A stretch of DNA of 64,000 nucleotides from Epsilonproteobacteria bacterium tcs-49 (GCA_002049495.1 LLYS01000004.1:147599-211598), one strand, 5' to 3'; positions 7,942-16,981 are shown, numbered from the stretch's first letter. The notes: generated by a model from the letters alone, not told the origin. Numbers and translations: made by a program.

Positions 7942-8899
7942 CTTTTTTCTCCTCACTGTGTACATCTTTGCGTACCACGATCTGTCCCTCCATATTCTCA
8001 ATCTCCTCAAGACCGCTGATAAAAAGATCCTCTTTGGGTTCTAAATGCTTTTTGCCTATCTTGTTGGGATAATCCACGCTTCGCAGAATATGTTTGATGC
8101 ACTCGATGCGCGCTTTTTTCTTATTGTCGGAGCGGATAATGTTCCAGGGTGCCACGTCGGTATGCGAAGAGAGCAGCATCGAGTACTTTGCCGCGGTATA
8201 CTCATCCCACAGCTCCTGGGATTTTTCGTCGACGGGGGAGAGTTTGTACTGTTTCAGGGGATCTTCCCGGCGCTTGTCAAAACGTTTTTTCTGCTCCTCT
8301 TTGGAAACGGAGAAGTAAAACTTCAACAGTTTGATCCCCGAATCCACGAGCATACGCTCAAACTGCGGCACGGTACGCAAAAATTCGCTGTGCTGTTTGG
8401 GCGTACAAAACCCCATCACCGGTTCGACGCCCGCGCGGTTGTACCAACTTCTGTCAAACATTACGATCTCTCCCGCGCTGGGCAGGTGTGCTACGTAGCG
8501 TTGAAAATACCACTGGGTCTGCTCCGTATCGGAGGGTTTGCCAAGGGCTACGACCCGCGCGCCCCGGGGGTTGAGGTGTTCGGTAATACGCTTGATCGTC
8601 CCTCCCTTGCCAGCGGCGTCGCGGCCTTCAAAAAGGATAAGGATCTTTTTATCCTCATCTTTAATATGGTTTTGCATCTTCAAAAGTTCGATCTGGAGCT
8701 TTTTAAGCTCCTCCTCATACTTGATCGTGGATTTCTTGATCCAAACGGGCAGTTTCTTCCCCTTTTTTACCCGCTTTTCGTAATCCTCGGTCAGATTGGT
8801 ATCCTTGCGCCGGTCTTCGTGGATATTTTCCTCCACCTGCGCTTTGACATCTTTTATGTGATCAAATTCATCTTCCAGTAGATCCCGTTTTAAACCCAT
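7934..8899 (-). CDS. ppk2: Polyphosphate kinase 2 (PPK2 family)
   Basis: Transfers phosphate between polyphosphate and nucleoside di- or monophosphates. 321 residues. Walker A is ILFEGRDAAGKGGTIKRI (G92-G100), the lid region carries LNPRGARVVALGKPSDTEQ, and Walker B is EIVMFDRSWYNRAGVEPVMG near residue 145. The QTQWYFQRYVAHLP segment is also diagnostic. An extra 50-residue charged N-terminal helix precedes the core. First gene of an operon that continues through the unknown gene, Na/Pi transporter, coiled coil and PP-loop gene. Whether it favours GDP, ADP or AMP cannot be read from sequence. Confidence 0.95.
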   Translation of the reverse strand: MGLKRDLLEDEFDHIKDVKAQVEENIHEDRRKDTNLTEDYEKRVKKGKKLPVWIKKSTIKYEEELKKLQIELLKMQNHIKDEDKKILILFEGRDAAGKGGTIKRITEHLNPRGARVVALGKPSDTEQTQWYFQRYVAHLPSAGEIVMFDRSWYNRAGVEPVMGFCTPKQHSEFLRTVPQFERMLVDSGIKLLKFYFSVSKEEQKKRFDKRREDPLKQYKLSPVDEKSQELWDEYTAAKYSMLLSSHTDVAPWNIIRSDNKKKARIECIKHILRSVDYPNKIGKKHLEPKEDLFISGLEEIENMEGQIVVRKDVHSEEKKDD

Positions 8900-8953
8900 T
8901 GTATACCGCCTTATAATAATCTCTTATAGCAATAATAACAAAATTTCCGGGTT

Positions 8954-10969
8954 TTATAAAGCCATCTCCGCCAAAGAGCGGTACTCCCTGATGATCTCAA
9001 GCTGCCGTTTGGAGATAAAGGAGCGCAGATCCTGCATCGCCGCGCGGTTGTTTGCCAGGGCGATAATGAGTTTGTAACTGTTTTGTACCCGTTTGACTTT
9101 TTGGACTACGCCCACCAATTCCACGGGTTTGCCGCTCTCCTCCTCGGTCGCTATCTCAAAGGCGACTTTGACCTTTTTAAGCCGTTTGAGCGAACGCAGC
9201 TGCTCCACGTAGATCGAGAGCATATTTTCCGAGAGGGAGCTGAGTATCCCCACCGTATAGGTATTTTGCGACATCAGCACCGCATCGATGGGTTTTGCCG
9301 GCTTCACCCGTACCTTTTTGCGCTCGACGGGGCTGTGTTCCACATAGTGGAACCTCTCCAGCGTCACGGTCTTTTCAAAGCGGTTGGTCTCTTTAAGCGA
9401 CGCCTGCACGTGTCTGCCAAAAAGGGTTGATTTGATGTAGATTTCTCCGGTGAGGATGTTTTGTTCCTTGTGGGCCAGCTTAAAAACGTACCCCCTGCCC
9501 TTGGCGTAAAGAGGGGTCGCTTGAATATGTACCAAAATATCCTCATAGAGCGAAACCAGCGTTATGACTTGCGTTTTATCCGCTTTTGTCAACGCTTCTA
9601 CGATTTGGATATTTTCCTTTTCATACTCCTTTTGCTGCGCATACAGGTAGCGATCGTCTTTGATCGTGTTGCCGCCCTCATCCTCCAGCGCATCGAGGAG
9701 TTTGTAGGTCCTGTCGTTAAGCGCTTCCCTTTCATCGTCGCCTCGGATAGCAAGCAAAGCAAAGCTCAGAGTCAACTCCCTGGAGGTTTGAAACGATAAG
9801 TGCGCGTAGCGCTCCTGCAGTTTGCGGCACAGGGTGTACGCATCGTCAAAATCGATCCGTTCCAGCAGCAGGGCAAACTTTCCCTCGCCTATGCGCGCCA
9901 AAAAGTCCATCCCCCGCGTCGAATCGTTTAAAAAGCGCGCCGTTTCCAAAACCGCCTGCTCTTTAGCGCTTTCACGCTGTAGCTGCGGATGCTGAAAAAA
10001 ACCGTCGAGGTGGATGATTACCATCATACTCTTTTCACGCTCCTGGGGCGGCTTTTGCAGATGCTGCTGCAAAACCTGCTCGAATTTCACCTTGTTATAC
10101 AGTGAGCTCAGCGGATCCGTGTACGCCTGCTGGCGCAGCTGCTTTACCTCGGATTCATATCGGCTGATTTCGATGAGGGAAACGATAAACTCCTCGCTTT
10201 GAGGGATCTCGCCCACCTTCAACATAAAAACCGCGTCGCTGAGCTGGAGCTTGACCTTGACGATGGAGCCGCGCCTGGCATAAAGCAGCGCCTGGGCAAA
10301 CTCCCCGTAATTGAAAGCCCGACTGTCCACATAGATCGCGTCGATGAAGGAAAAGTTGTCGTATAAACGGTTCAATTCGCCCACTTCACTCAAGCCAAAG
10401 AGACGAAGGAAGTTTTTATTTGCCATGGTAACGGTGTTGTGGTTGATCAGAAGAATATAAGCGTTTTGGAAATCGAGGATATTTTGCAACTCTTCGCCGT
10501 GCCGGGCGGAAAGCTCTTCAAACTGCTCCCTTTCCCGCTTTTGCAGCCGCATCTGGGAAAACAGTTCAAGTACACCCGAAAAGTTTGCATCGAGAAGCTG
10601 GTATACCTCCACGACGAGCTGGGTTTGATCTTCGCTGATATCATGTCTGATCGTATTGACAAGTACCGTTTTAAGCCCCAGACAGATCATGAAGACGTCG
10701 CGGGGCTGGATCTCCTTTTGCACCATCAGCTTGACAAATTCCCGCATGGCCGGACAATCGCCCAGGGTTTTATCCCCTTTGATCACCCCCAGAAAGTATT
10801 CGTAAATTTTGACCCCGAAACGCTCTTTGAACTGCAGCTGGCTCACCTCCAGTTTATGCAGGTGTTTTTCCACCGAACCCAGCTGTACCCACCTGCTGAT
10901 CACATCCTCTTTTTTTGACTCCAGGTAATCGTAATGCTGTTGCAGACGGCGCAGCTTCATTTTCATCAC
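8954..10969 (-). CDS. PAS / degenerate GGDEF regulator with PilZ-like C-terminus
   Basis: 671 residues, soluble. Residues 1-150 are helical and resemble an RsbR/globin-like sensor region. Residues about 170-290 look like a PAS domain (INHNTVTMANKNFLRLFG). Residues 295-440 are GGDEF-like, starting with the typical AYTDPLSSLYNKVKFEQVL, but the active-site loop reads RIGEGKFALL instead of GG[DE]EF, so cyclic-di-GMP synthesis is unlikely. The C-terminal 230 residues contain RKKVRVKPAKPIDAVLM, reminiscent of the RxxxR start of a PilZ domain. It may therefore sense rather than make c-di-GMP. It follows mutS2 after seven bases on the same strand. Confidence 0.75.
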   Translation of the reverse strand: MMKMKLRRLQQHYDYLESKKEDVISRWVQLGSVEKHLHKLEVSQLQFKERFGVKIYEYFLGVIKGDKTLGDCPAMREFVKLMVQKEIQPRDVFMICLGLKTVLVNTIRHDISEDQTQLVVEVYQLLDANFSGVLELFSQMRLQKREREQFEELSARHGEELQNILDFQNAYILLINHNTVTMANKNFLRLFGLSEVGELNRLYDNFSFIDAIYVDSRAFNYGEFAQALLYARRGSIVKVKLQLSDAVFMLKVGEIPQSEEFIVSLIEISRYESEVKQLRQQAYTDPLSSLYNKVKFEQVLQQHLQKPPQEREKSMMVIIHLDGFFQHPQLQRESAKEQAVLETARFLNDSTRGMDFLARIGEGKFALLLERIDFDDAYTLCRKLQERYAHLSFQTSRELTLSFALLAIRGDDEREALNDRTYKLLDALEDEGGNTIKDDRYLYAQQKEYEKENIQIVEALTKADKTQVITLVSLYEDILVHIQATPLYAKGRGYVFKLAHKEQNILTGEIYIKSTLFGRHVQASLKETNRFEKTVTLERFHYVEHSPVERKKVRVKPAKPIDAVLMSQNTYTVGILSSLSENMLSIYVEQLRSLKRLKKVKVAFEIATEEESGKPVELVGVVQKVKRVQNSYKLIIALANNRAAMQDLRSFISKRQLEIIREYRSLAEMAL

Positions 10970-10976
10970 GGGCTCC

Positions 10977-13175
10977 TTAAAACTTGATCACGGTCGCTCC
11001 TACGCCCCCTTGGTTGGGCGCTGCATCTTCACACTTTTTGATGCGCGGATGGGCTTTGCAAAACTCTTTGACCATCTTCGCCAGCGCGCCGCTGCCCACG
11101 CCGTGGTAGACAAACACTTCATCAAAGCTGTGCAGCAGCGCGTTGGAGACAAAGGCGTCGAGCTCCTCTCTGGCCTCTTCGTAGCGCATCCCGTGCAGAT
11201 CCAGCTTGACAAACCCGCCCCCCTTTTCTACGCTGACGTTGATATCTTGTTTGGGTTTTGGTTTGCCCACGGGTTTGAGCGCGCTTTTTTTCACCGTCAG
11301 CGTCATGCCGTTGACTTCCAGGGTCGCTTTTTTCCTGTCCAGGCGCAGGATTTGACCTTTTGAATTGTTATATTGTACCCAATCTCCGATTTTAAGCTCC
11401 GCTTCCTCCTGCTTGGGTACCGCCTTTTGCTTGTGGCGTCTGGCTTTTTGCTTTTTGTCGTGGGCTTCGTTGAGCGCACGGTGCTTTTGCTTCTGGTCCT
11501 TGTTCACCGCGCCTTTGAGCAGCTTGGCCGCTTCGCTGTATTCACGCTCCATCTGCGCGATCTTTTGCTCGATTTCGTGCTCCATGGTGCGCTTTTGCTC
11601 CTTGAGTTCGCGCTCTTGCACAGCAAGGTTTTCAAGCTTTCTGTCCACCTTGGCGATCTTTTGGCGCAACTCGCCCTCAAGCAGGGTGGATTTTTCGATC
11701 AATTCGTTCAAGCGCTGCTTATCTTCGCCAAAGACCTCCTTGGCTTGATCCACCACCTGCTTGGGGATGCCGTAGCGCTGCGCCGTTTCAAAGGCGTAAC
11801 TTTTGCCGATGGCGCCTTGCAAAAAGGTGTAGGTGGGGCTTTGGCGCTTCTGGTCATAAAGCGCGGCGACCAGCTCGGTCTGCTCATCACCCGCCATGAG
11901 CGAAGCCAGCCGCTTGTGGTGGGTCGTCACGATCAGGGTGATCTCTTTTTTGACCAGCTCGGCCAAAATCACGCGAAACAGCGACGCCGCTTCGTCGCTG
12001 TCGGTACCCAGTTCGATCTCATCCACGCCCACGATGGCACTGCTTTTTTGGAAAATTTTGCTAAATTCCACCATCCGCCCGGCAAAGGTGGAGATATCGT
12101 TTTTCACGCTTTGGGGATCGTCGATGATCGCTTCGATATTTTTAAAATGCCCGATCTTCGTCTTTTGGGCGTTGCAGTTCATGGGCAGCAGGTATTTTGA
12201 CAAAAATACCGCCGAAAGGATCGATTTTAACAGCATCGTTTTCCCCCCGGCGTTGACGCCCGTGACGATCATCACCCGTTTATCCAGCGCCACTTCGGTA
12301 CTTACGCCCTCTTTGAGCGCGGGGTGGAGAAATTCGCTTAAATGCACCTGCTGCTTTTTTTGCGGCAGTACGAAGTGCAGATCCCTGCTTTTTGCCAACT
12401 GCATCCGTGCCTGGTAGTGGTCGAAGCGGTCAAAGGCGTTGTTGACAAAACCTAAAAAGCGGCGGTAGCGCGCAAAGATTTGAGAAATCTCTTTACAGTA
12501 GCGGTATTTGATCTCTTCGATCTTGCTGACGATGCCGCTTTCGTTGTCTTTGAGCTTTGCGACGCTTTGGGGGATAACGTAGAAAAACCCGCCGCTGCTT
12601 CGCCCCACGACGGTGGCTTTGAGCACGTTGTTAAACCCGCCCCGCACCAAAATCGTCTCCTCGCGGTTGATATAGTGCACCTGGCGGTCAACGAGGAAGT
12701 TTTGCAGGTTGCTGCTGTTGGTGATGCCGTAGAGCTTTTGCTTGATCTCTTCTTTATTGCGTTTAAGTGCCTGGTGCAGACCAAAAAGCGTTTCGTCCCG
12801 TTCGATATCGAACTCACCCTTTTTATTAAAATAGGCGCTGCACTCCAAAATCTCCTCTTCAAGCGTGATCTCGTCAAGCCATTTGCGCATCACCCCTTCA
12901 AAGGGCAGCTTTTTCAAATAGGCGAAATAATCGATGATTTTGATAAATTCGTAGATATCTTCCAGTGCCAAAACCCCCTGCTTGGTCAAGTGGTTCAGCG
13001 GCGTATCGAGGTTTTTGACCGGTTTTGGCGGGGTGAACTCCACCTCTTCAAGGGCTTTGATATATTTGTAGTGGGTATTGATATCCCCCTGGAGGATAAA
13101 CTCCTTCTCTCTGGCAAGCAGCGAGGAAAATTCGTTCAGATACTCGCCAAGATCTAACTTATTGGCGATGGTCAT
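10977..13175 (-). CDS. mutS2: MutS2 family ATPase/endonuclease
   Basis: 732 residues from the ATG at 13175, which shares ATGA with the stop of the upstream small gene; a GTG 12 bases earlier has no usable spacing to its SD. The MutS-type ATPase has Walker A VTGVNAGGKTMLLKS near residue 310, IIDDPQSV, then DEIELGTDSDEAASL and VTTHHKRLA. A coiled coil (about 500-580) and a KOW-like segment precede the C-terminal Smr domain with LDLHGMRYEEARE and HGVGSGALAKMV. MutS2 lacks the mismatch-recognition domain; described roles are suppression of recombination and splitting of collided ribosomes. Confidence 0.95.
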   Translation of the reverse strand: MTIANKLDLGEYLNEFSSLLAREKEFILQGDINTHYKYIKALEEVEFTPPKPVKNLDTPLNHLTKQGVLALEDIYEFIKIIDYFAYLKKLPFEGVMRKWLDEITLEEEILECSAYFNKKGEFDIERDETLFGLHQALKRNKEEIKQKLYGITNSSNLQNFLVDRQVHYINREETILVRGGFNNVLKATVVGRSSGGFFYVIPQSVAKLKDNESGIVSKIEEIKYRYCKEISQIFARYRRFLGFVNNAFDRFDHYQARMQLAKSRDLHFVLPQKKQQVHLSEFLHPALKEGVSTEVALDKRVMIVTGVNAGGKTMLLKSILSAVFLSKYLLPMNCNAQKTKIGHFKNIEAIIDDPQSVKNDISTFAGRMVEFSKIFQKSSAIVGVDEIELGTDSDEAASLFRVILAELVKKEITLIVTTHHKRLASLMAGDEQTELVAALYDQKRQSPTYTFLQGAIGKSYAFETAQRYGIPKQVVDQAKEVFGEDKQRLNELIEKSTLLEGELRQKIAKVDRKLENLAVQERELKEQKRTMEHEIEQKIAQMEREYSEAAKLLKGAVNKDQKQKHRALNEAHDKKQKARRHKQKAVPKQEEAELKIGDWVQYNNSKGQILRLDRKKATLEVNGMTLTVKKSALKPVGKPKPKQDINVSVEKGGGFVKLDLHGMRYEEAREELDAFVSNALLHSFDEVFVYHGVGSGALAKMVKEFCKAHPRIKKCEDAAPNQGGVGATVIKF

Positions 13176-13498
13176 TGCTGCTTGCACCCTTTAAGGGGGA
13201 TGATTTTCCCCTTGTATCTACCCTTGCCCAGAAAGCTTTGGGTAGCGTATTCATATTTGAAATTTTCTTGATTGACCGTGATGTCGCCACATTGCAGGCT
13301 TTGGTTGTGCTCATACGCATAGATCATTTGCGAAAGGCGCTGCTCGTGGGAACCTTTGAAGGTTTCATACGCAACCGCCAGCAAAATAAAAACGATGATC
13401 GAACCGCCGATCACCTTTTTTTGGTGCTCGCCTTTGATAAGCGCGATAGCGATAATGACAAACAGCAGCAAGGCGACGACGGTGATAACAAGTTTCAC
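13172..13498 (-). CDS. Small membrane-anchored hypothetical protein
   Basis: 108 residues, GTG start overlapping the murC stop (GTGA) and its own stop overlapping the mutS2 start (ATGA). Two hydrophobic stretches (about 2-22 and 31-45) make a membrane hairpin or anchor, followed by a 60-residue soluble domain with two cysteines (QCGD and GCKQQ) that could form a disulfide if periplasmic. I do not recognise the family. The tight coupling on both sides supports real translation. Confidence 0.75.
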   Translation of the reverse strand: MKLVITVVALLLFVIIAIALIKGEHQKKVIGGSIIVFILLAVAYETFKGSHEQRLSQMIYAYEHNQSLQCGDITVNQENFKYEYATQSFLGKGRYKGKIIPLKGCKQQ

Positions 13499-14787
13499 GC
13501 CTGCCCCCTAAGCTGGTACGTGATATCGCCCGCGCCAAGTCCCAGCAAGACGCCTTCATCGATGCTTTTAAGCTCTTTGCCGTTTTTAAAGATGCGGTTT
13601 TCAAAGATGGAATCGGCCATGGTCAGGTTATAGCGGCCAAACTCCTTTTCAAAATCGATCGTTTTCTCCTCTTCACCCGCGGCCCACACCGGCAGGACAA
13701 TCAACTCGTCACACCCTTCAAAGCAGGCTTTAAACCCCTCCAGATTATCCAGCGTACGGCTGTACTTGTGCGGCTGCCACAGCGCCGTGATCTTTTGTTT
13801 GCCGCTGAGTTTGGCGTATTCCAGAGCCGATTGCATGGTGGCTTTGATCTCCGTGGGATGGTGGGCGTAATCGTCGATGACGCAGAGGTTTTTGCCGTTT
13901 TTGATGATATCAAAGCGTTTTTTTATTCCGGTGTAGTTTTTGATATTGCGGCGGATCGTTTCCATATCCATCTCATACGACGCCGCCAAAATCGCCAGCG
14001 AAGCATCCACGGCGATATGCTCGCCAAAGCCGTACACTTCAAACTCGCCGCACCCTTTAAGGCTAAAGCGCGTATAGGGCAACCCACTTTTCAAGGTGTA
14101 TTCGATGTTGGAGATGTCGCTGCGGCTGAGCCACTTGGCATCCACGTCCAACCTGGCTAAAAAGGGGTCTTCTCTGTAAAGCACCCGCACCTTTGCCTGA
14201 TTGATAAAATCGCTGTAGGCTTGGTAAAACGCCTGCTCGTCGTAGCGGTAATACTCCATATGCTCGGGCTCGGCATTGGTCACCACCGCGCAGTAGGGGT
14301 TGGAATTCAGAAAACTCGCGTCGCTCTCGTCGGCTTCAAAAACCACCGTATCTTTGGATTTGATGCGGACGTTGGAGCTAAAATCCTTGCTGATCGCCCC
14401 GATGATGGCACTGCTGGTAGCCATGATGGAGGAGAGGATCGCCGAGGTGGTGCTTTTGCCGTGCGCTCCTGCGACGGAGAAAACCTTTTTGTCTTTGAGG
14501 ATAAAGCGCAGCGCCTCCTTTCGGGAGATGGAGCGGATACCCGCTTCCCTGGCGCGGCGCAGTTCGATATTGTTGGGTTTGATCGCGGCGGAGTGGATCA
14601 CCAACTCCTGATCGGCGATCGCTTCACGGTTGTGGGGGATGGTCAGTTTCGCTCCGGCTTGGATCAGTTCGTCGGTGATGGGCGTAGCGCGCATATCCGA
14701 TCCGCTGATGCTGTAACCGTCGTTTTGCAAAAACTTCGCCAGTCCCGAAAGTCCGATGCCCCCGATCCCGATAAAATGTACTCTCAA
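13495..14787 (-). CDS. murC: UDP-N-acetylmuramate--L-alanine ligase
   Basis: Adds L-alanine to UDP-MurNAc, the first peptide step of peptidoglycan synthesis. 430 residues. HFIGIGGIGLSGLA at residues 4-17 binds the UDP substrate, VAGAHGKSTTSA (105-116) is the ATP loop, EADESDASFL and the later DDYAHHPTEIKATM are Mur ligase hallmarks, and WQPHKYSRT completes the C-terminal domain. It follows the unknown 195-residue gene after one base. Confidence 0.97.
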   Translation of the reverse strand: MRVHFIGIGGIGLSGLAKFLQNDGYSISGSDMRATPITDELIQAGAKLTIPHNREAIADQELVIHSAAIKPNNIELRRAREAGIRSISRKEALRFILKDKKVFSVAGAHGKSTTSAILSSIMATSSAIIGAISKDFSSNVRIKSKDTVVFEADESDASFLNSNPYCAVVTNAEPEHMEYYRYDEQAFYQAYSDFINQAKVRVLYREDPFLARLDVDAKWLSRSDISNIEYTLKSGLPYTRFSLKGCGEFEVYGFGEHIAVDASLAILAASYEMDMETIRRNIKNYTGIKKRFDIIKNGKNLCVIDDYAHHPTEIKATMQSALEYAKLSGKQKITALWQPHKYSRTLDNLEGFKACFEGCDELIVLPVWAAGEEEKTIDFEKEFGRYNLTMADSIFENRIFKNGKELKSIDEGVLLGLGAGDITYQLRGQA

Positions 14788-14788
14788 G

Positions 14789-15376
14789 CTACGCCTTTAA
14801 ACTCTCAAGTTCCGCCAGCGCGTCTTCAAGCAGCGGGCGGTGTTCGTTGATAAACTCATCCATATCCACGCGAAAATCCTGCACGAAATAGGCGTATCTG
14901 GATTCCTGGTCGATATTTTGCATATCCACATACTCCTCAAAAAAGGTATCAAAATCGATCTCCTTTGCCGAAGCGATAATATGCACGTAAAGGGGTTTTT
15001 TCAGCGGTTCGAAATCAAATACGTGGTGCAGGATCAAAAAGATCTCTTTTGCGCCTTTGAAATCGCCCGAACTGTATTTTTCGATGCCGTGTTCATAGAT
15101 GGCACGGAGTTTGGAAAGCTCCTCGTCGTCCTCGTAGTCAAACTTGCCGTTATCGGTCAACCTCTGCGCCAGCGCGTCAAAGGAGGTTTGCAAAATCTCG
15201 CTGAAAAGTTCGTCGATCTTTTCATTCTCCTCATCCAAAAGCAGGCTTGCGTCAAGAACCTGGTACATCTTGGCTACGCTTTGCGTCTCTTTGGCTTCGA
15301 GGGCTAACCGCTCAAGGTTCTTTCGAAACTCCTCATTGTGCTTCAACTCTTCTATATTGGCTTGTTCTTCTTGCAT
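14789..15376 (-). CDS. Hypothetical acidic helical protein upstream of murC
   Basis: 195 residues, strongly acidic, predicted all-helical, without signal peptide or membrane segment. Features include EYVDMQNIDQESRYAYFVQD near residue 150 and repeated Leu/Glu heptads. GAGGATAG just before the ATG is a good ribosome site. Its stop is one base from murC. No recognised family. The helical repeats (YEHGIEKYSSGDFKGAKEIF) look TPR-like, so a protein-interaction role is possible. Confidence 0.7.
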   Translation of the reverse strand: MQEEQANIEELKHNEEFRKNLERLALEAKETQSVAKMYQVLDASLLLDEENEKIDELFSEILQTSFDALAQRLTDNGKFDYEDDEELSKLRAIYEHGIEKYSSGDFKGAKEIFLILHHVFDFEPLKKPLYVHIIASAKEIDFDTFFEEYVDMQNIDQESRYAYFVQDFRVDMDEFINEHRPLLEDALAELESLKA

Positions 15377-15461
15377 CTATCCTCTTTGTTGTAATATTTC
15401 ACGAAACTTCTCCTTTGGCAGAAAAGTTCGTTTCATCTTCCCTCTCAAGGCGGGGATCTCC
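15377..15461 (-). other. Short intergenic region with two hairpins and a micro-ORF
   Basis: On the minus strand CAAGGCG/CGCCTTG with an inner GGG/CCC forms a stable stem that includes the stop codon of the flagellar-like gene. A second, imperfect stem pairs ACGAA-CTTTTCT with AGAAGTTTCGT. Between them an ATG at 15436 opens a 19-codon frame ending at 15377, with AGAGGGAAG in front. The micro-ORF could be a leader peptide but has no other support. Confidence 0.35.
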
Positions 15462-15734
15462 CTACGCCTTGATATTTAACAGGGTGCCAAGCATGTTATC
15501 CTGGCTGTGAATCGCCTTGGCCTGTGCGTCAAATCCCGCCGTAATGGGGATCTGTTCAGGCATCTCCTTTGAGAGATTTGTGGGCATTTTCGTGTCACTT
15601 ACGCTGACTTTGAGTTCATTTCCTATATTGGCGTCTTTTGCCGTATAATCCTGCGTATTGACATTTGCCACATTGTTAGCGTTGTTATTCATCAACGTCT
15701 GGTGCGACATCATGGAAGCTGCATTAATTTGCAT
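15462..15734 (-). CDS. Miniature flagellar rod/hook-like protein
   Basis: 90 residues from the ATG at 15734, chosen because AAAAGGAG lies five bases before it. The N-terminus LMNNNANNVANVNTQDYTA matches the flagellar rod/hook motif ANNLANxNTxGY, and the C-terminus HSQDNMLGTLLNIKA matches the C-terminal helix of rod proteins such as FlgC/FlgB. Only the two terminal helices that build the axial core remain, joined by about 40 residues. A sigma-28 type -10 sits 100 bases upstream. The precise role is unknown: a small axial or assembly-accessory protein is my inference. Confidence 0.72.
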   Translation of the reverse strand: MQINAASMMSHQTLMNNNANNVANVNTQDYTAKDANIGNELKVSVSDTKMPTNLSKEMPEQIPITAGFDAQAKAIHSQDNMLGTLLNIKA

Positions 15735-15810
15735 GTTCACTCCTTTTGGCATAACGCCTACACATTTTGGAAGTAAGCATAAACCCTTCCAAGTTTGGTT
15801 TTCTCGATTT

Positions 15811-15834
15811 TTATAGAGGTTTTTTCTCCTCTAT
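15811..15834. repeat. Hairpin between dapC and the flagellar-like gene
   Basis: ATAGAGG and CCTCTAT form a 7-bp stem around a T-rich (plus strand) loop. On the minus strand it is followed by A residues, so it is not a standard terminator for dapC. A second stem TTGGAAG/CTTCCAA lies at about 15769-15796 in the leader of the small gene. Confidence 0.45.
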
Positions 15835-15839
15835 CAACT

Positions 15840-15847
15840 ATATCGGC
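15840..15847 (-). promoter_or_regulatory. Sigma-28 (FliA) type -10 box
   Basis: GCCGATAT on the minus strand directly after the dapC stop fits the FliA -10 (GCCGATAA; CGATWT in Campylobacter), with AAAG about 15 bases upstream. It would drive the miniature flagellar gene with a leader of about 100 nt. Confidence 0.6.
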
Positions 15848-16954
15848 CTAATTCTCCAAAGCTTTTGCGATTCTTCGCAAAGCTTCTTTCGTATCTTCGG
15901 GACTGAGCACCAGCGCGATGCGGATATAGCCCTGTCCGGCACCTTCTCGCCCGAGAAAGCTTCCCGGAATGACTTTCAAATTATACTCTTTATAAAGCTT
16001 TTTTGCAAACGCCAGTTCATCTCCCACTTGCAGCCAGACATAAAAGGTCGCTTCGGGGGTGTCCACATCCAAAACCTCTTTGGCGATGGCAAAGTTTTGC
16101 CGGTACGCTTCGCGAAAGACTTGTACGTGGGCCTCATCGTTCCACGCTGCGATCGCGGCGCGCTGCAGGGGCTGCGGGGAAGCCGCGCCCACGTAGGTGC
16201 GGTAGCGCATATAGCCTTCGAGCAATTTCGCGTCCCCGGCGATAAATCCGCTGCGCAGTCCCGGCGCGCTGGAGCGCTTGGAGACGGAGTTGATCACCAA
16301 AATGTTTTCATAACCGCCGTTGCCCACGTTGCGCGCGGCTTGCAGCAGTGAAGGTGGGGGCGTATCGGTGTAGATTTCACTGTAGCACTCGTCATTAAGC
16401 AGTACGAAATCATACTCCGTGGCGTAACGGGCCCACTTTTCCAACTCGGCCATACCAAGCGTCACCGCCGTGGGGTTGTTGGGGTAGTTGATGATGACAA
16501 GATCCACCGCTTTCATCTGCTCGGGGCTGAGGTAGTCGCCGATGCCGATATACACGCTTTTTGCCCGGCTGGCGATCGCCGCGCCCTCGTAAATCTGATA
16601 AAAAGGGTTGGTAAAAGCCATGACCGGGTCTTTTTTGTCAAAAAGCAGATACTGCGGGAAGTTAAACAGCACCTCTCTGGTACCGAAAGTGGGGATGATC
16701 TGCGCCTCATCCAAAGCGATACCGAAGCGCTTTTGCACGAAATTTTGCTGCGCGGCTTTGAGTTCGGGCAAGCCTCCCGTTTTGGGGTATTTTTTAAGCT
16801 CATCCGTACTGTTTTTAAGTGCCGCCTGGATAAACTCCGGCGTTTCAAACTGCGGCTCGCCGATGGTAAGCGTCAGCGGTGCGTACTCGCCGTTTGGCGT
16901 AATGTCCGCTAAGAGGTTTTGCAATTTTTCGAAAGGATAGGTTTCAAACTGCAT
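15848..16954 (-). CDS. dapC: N-succinyldiaminopimelate aminotransferase (DapC type)
   Basis: Class I/II PLP aminotransferase of 368 residues from the ATG at 16954, which has AAGGAAG five bases upstream; earlier in-frame codons overlap the promoter. Visible family features: LTIGEPQFETP near residue 28, the INYPNNPTAVTLG cofactor-pocket block, LLNDECYSEIY, and INSVSKRSSAPGLRSGF with the Schiff-base lysine. This type makes N-succinyl-LL-diaminopimelate for lysine and peptidoglycan synthesis in epsilonproteobacteria. A related broad-specificity aminotransferase cannot be excluded. Confidence 0.85.
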   Translation of the reverse strand: MQFETYPFEKLQNLLADITPNGEYAPLTLTIGEPQFETPEFIQAALKNSTDELKKYPKTGGLPELKAAQQNFVQKRFGIALDEAQIIPTFGTREVLFNFPQYLLFDKKDPVMAFTNPFYQIYEGAAIASRAKSVYIGIGDYLSPEQMKAVDLVIINYPNNPTAVTLGMAELEKWARYATEYDFVLLNDECYSEIYTDTPPPSLLQAARNVGNGGYENILVINSVSKRSSAPGLRSGFIAGDAKLLEGYMRYRTYVGAASPQPLQRAAIAAWNDEAHVQVFREAYRQNFAIAKEVLDVDTPEATFYVWLQVGDELAFAKKLYKEYNLKVIPGSFLGREGAGQGYIRIALVLSPEDTKEALRRIAKALEN

Positions 16955-16981
16955 AGTCTTCCTTGGTAAAATAGTGGTGAA

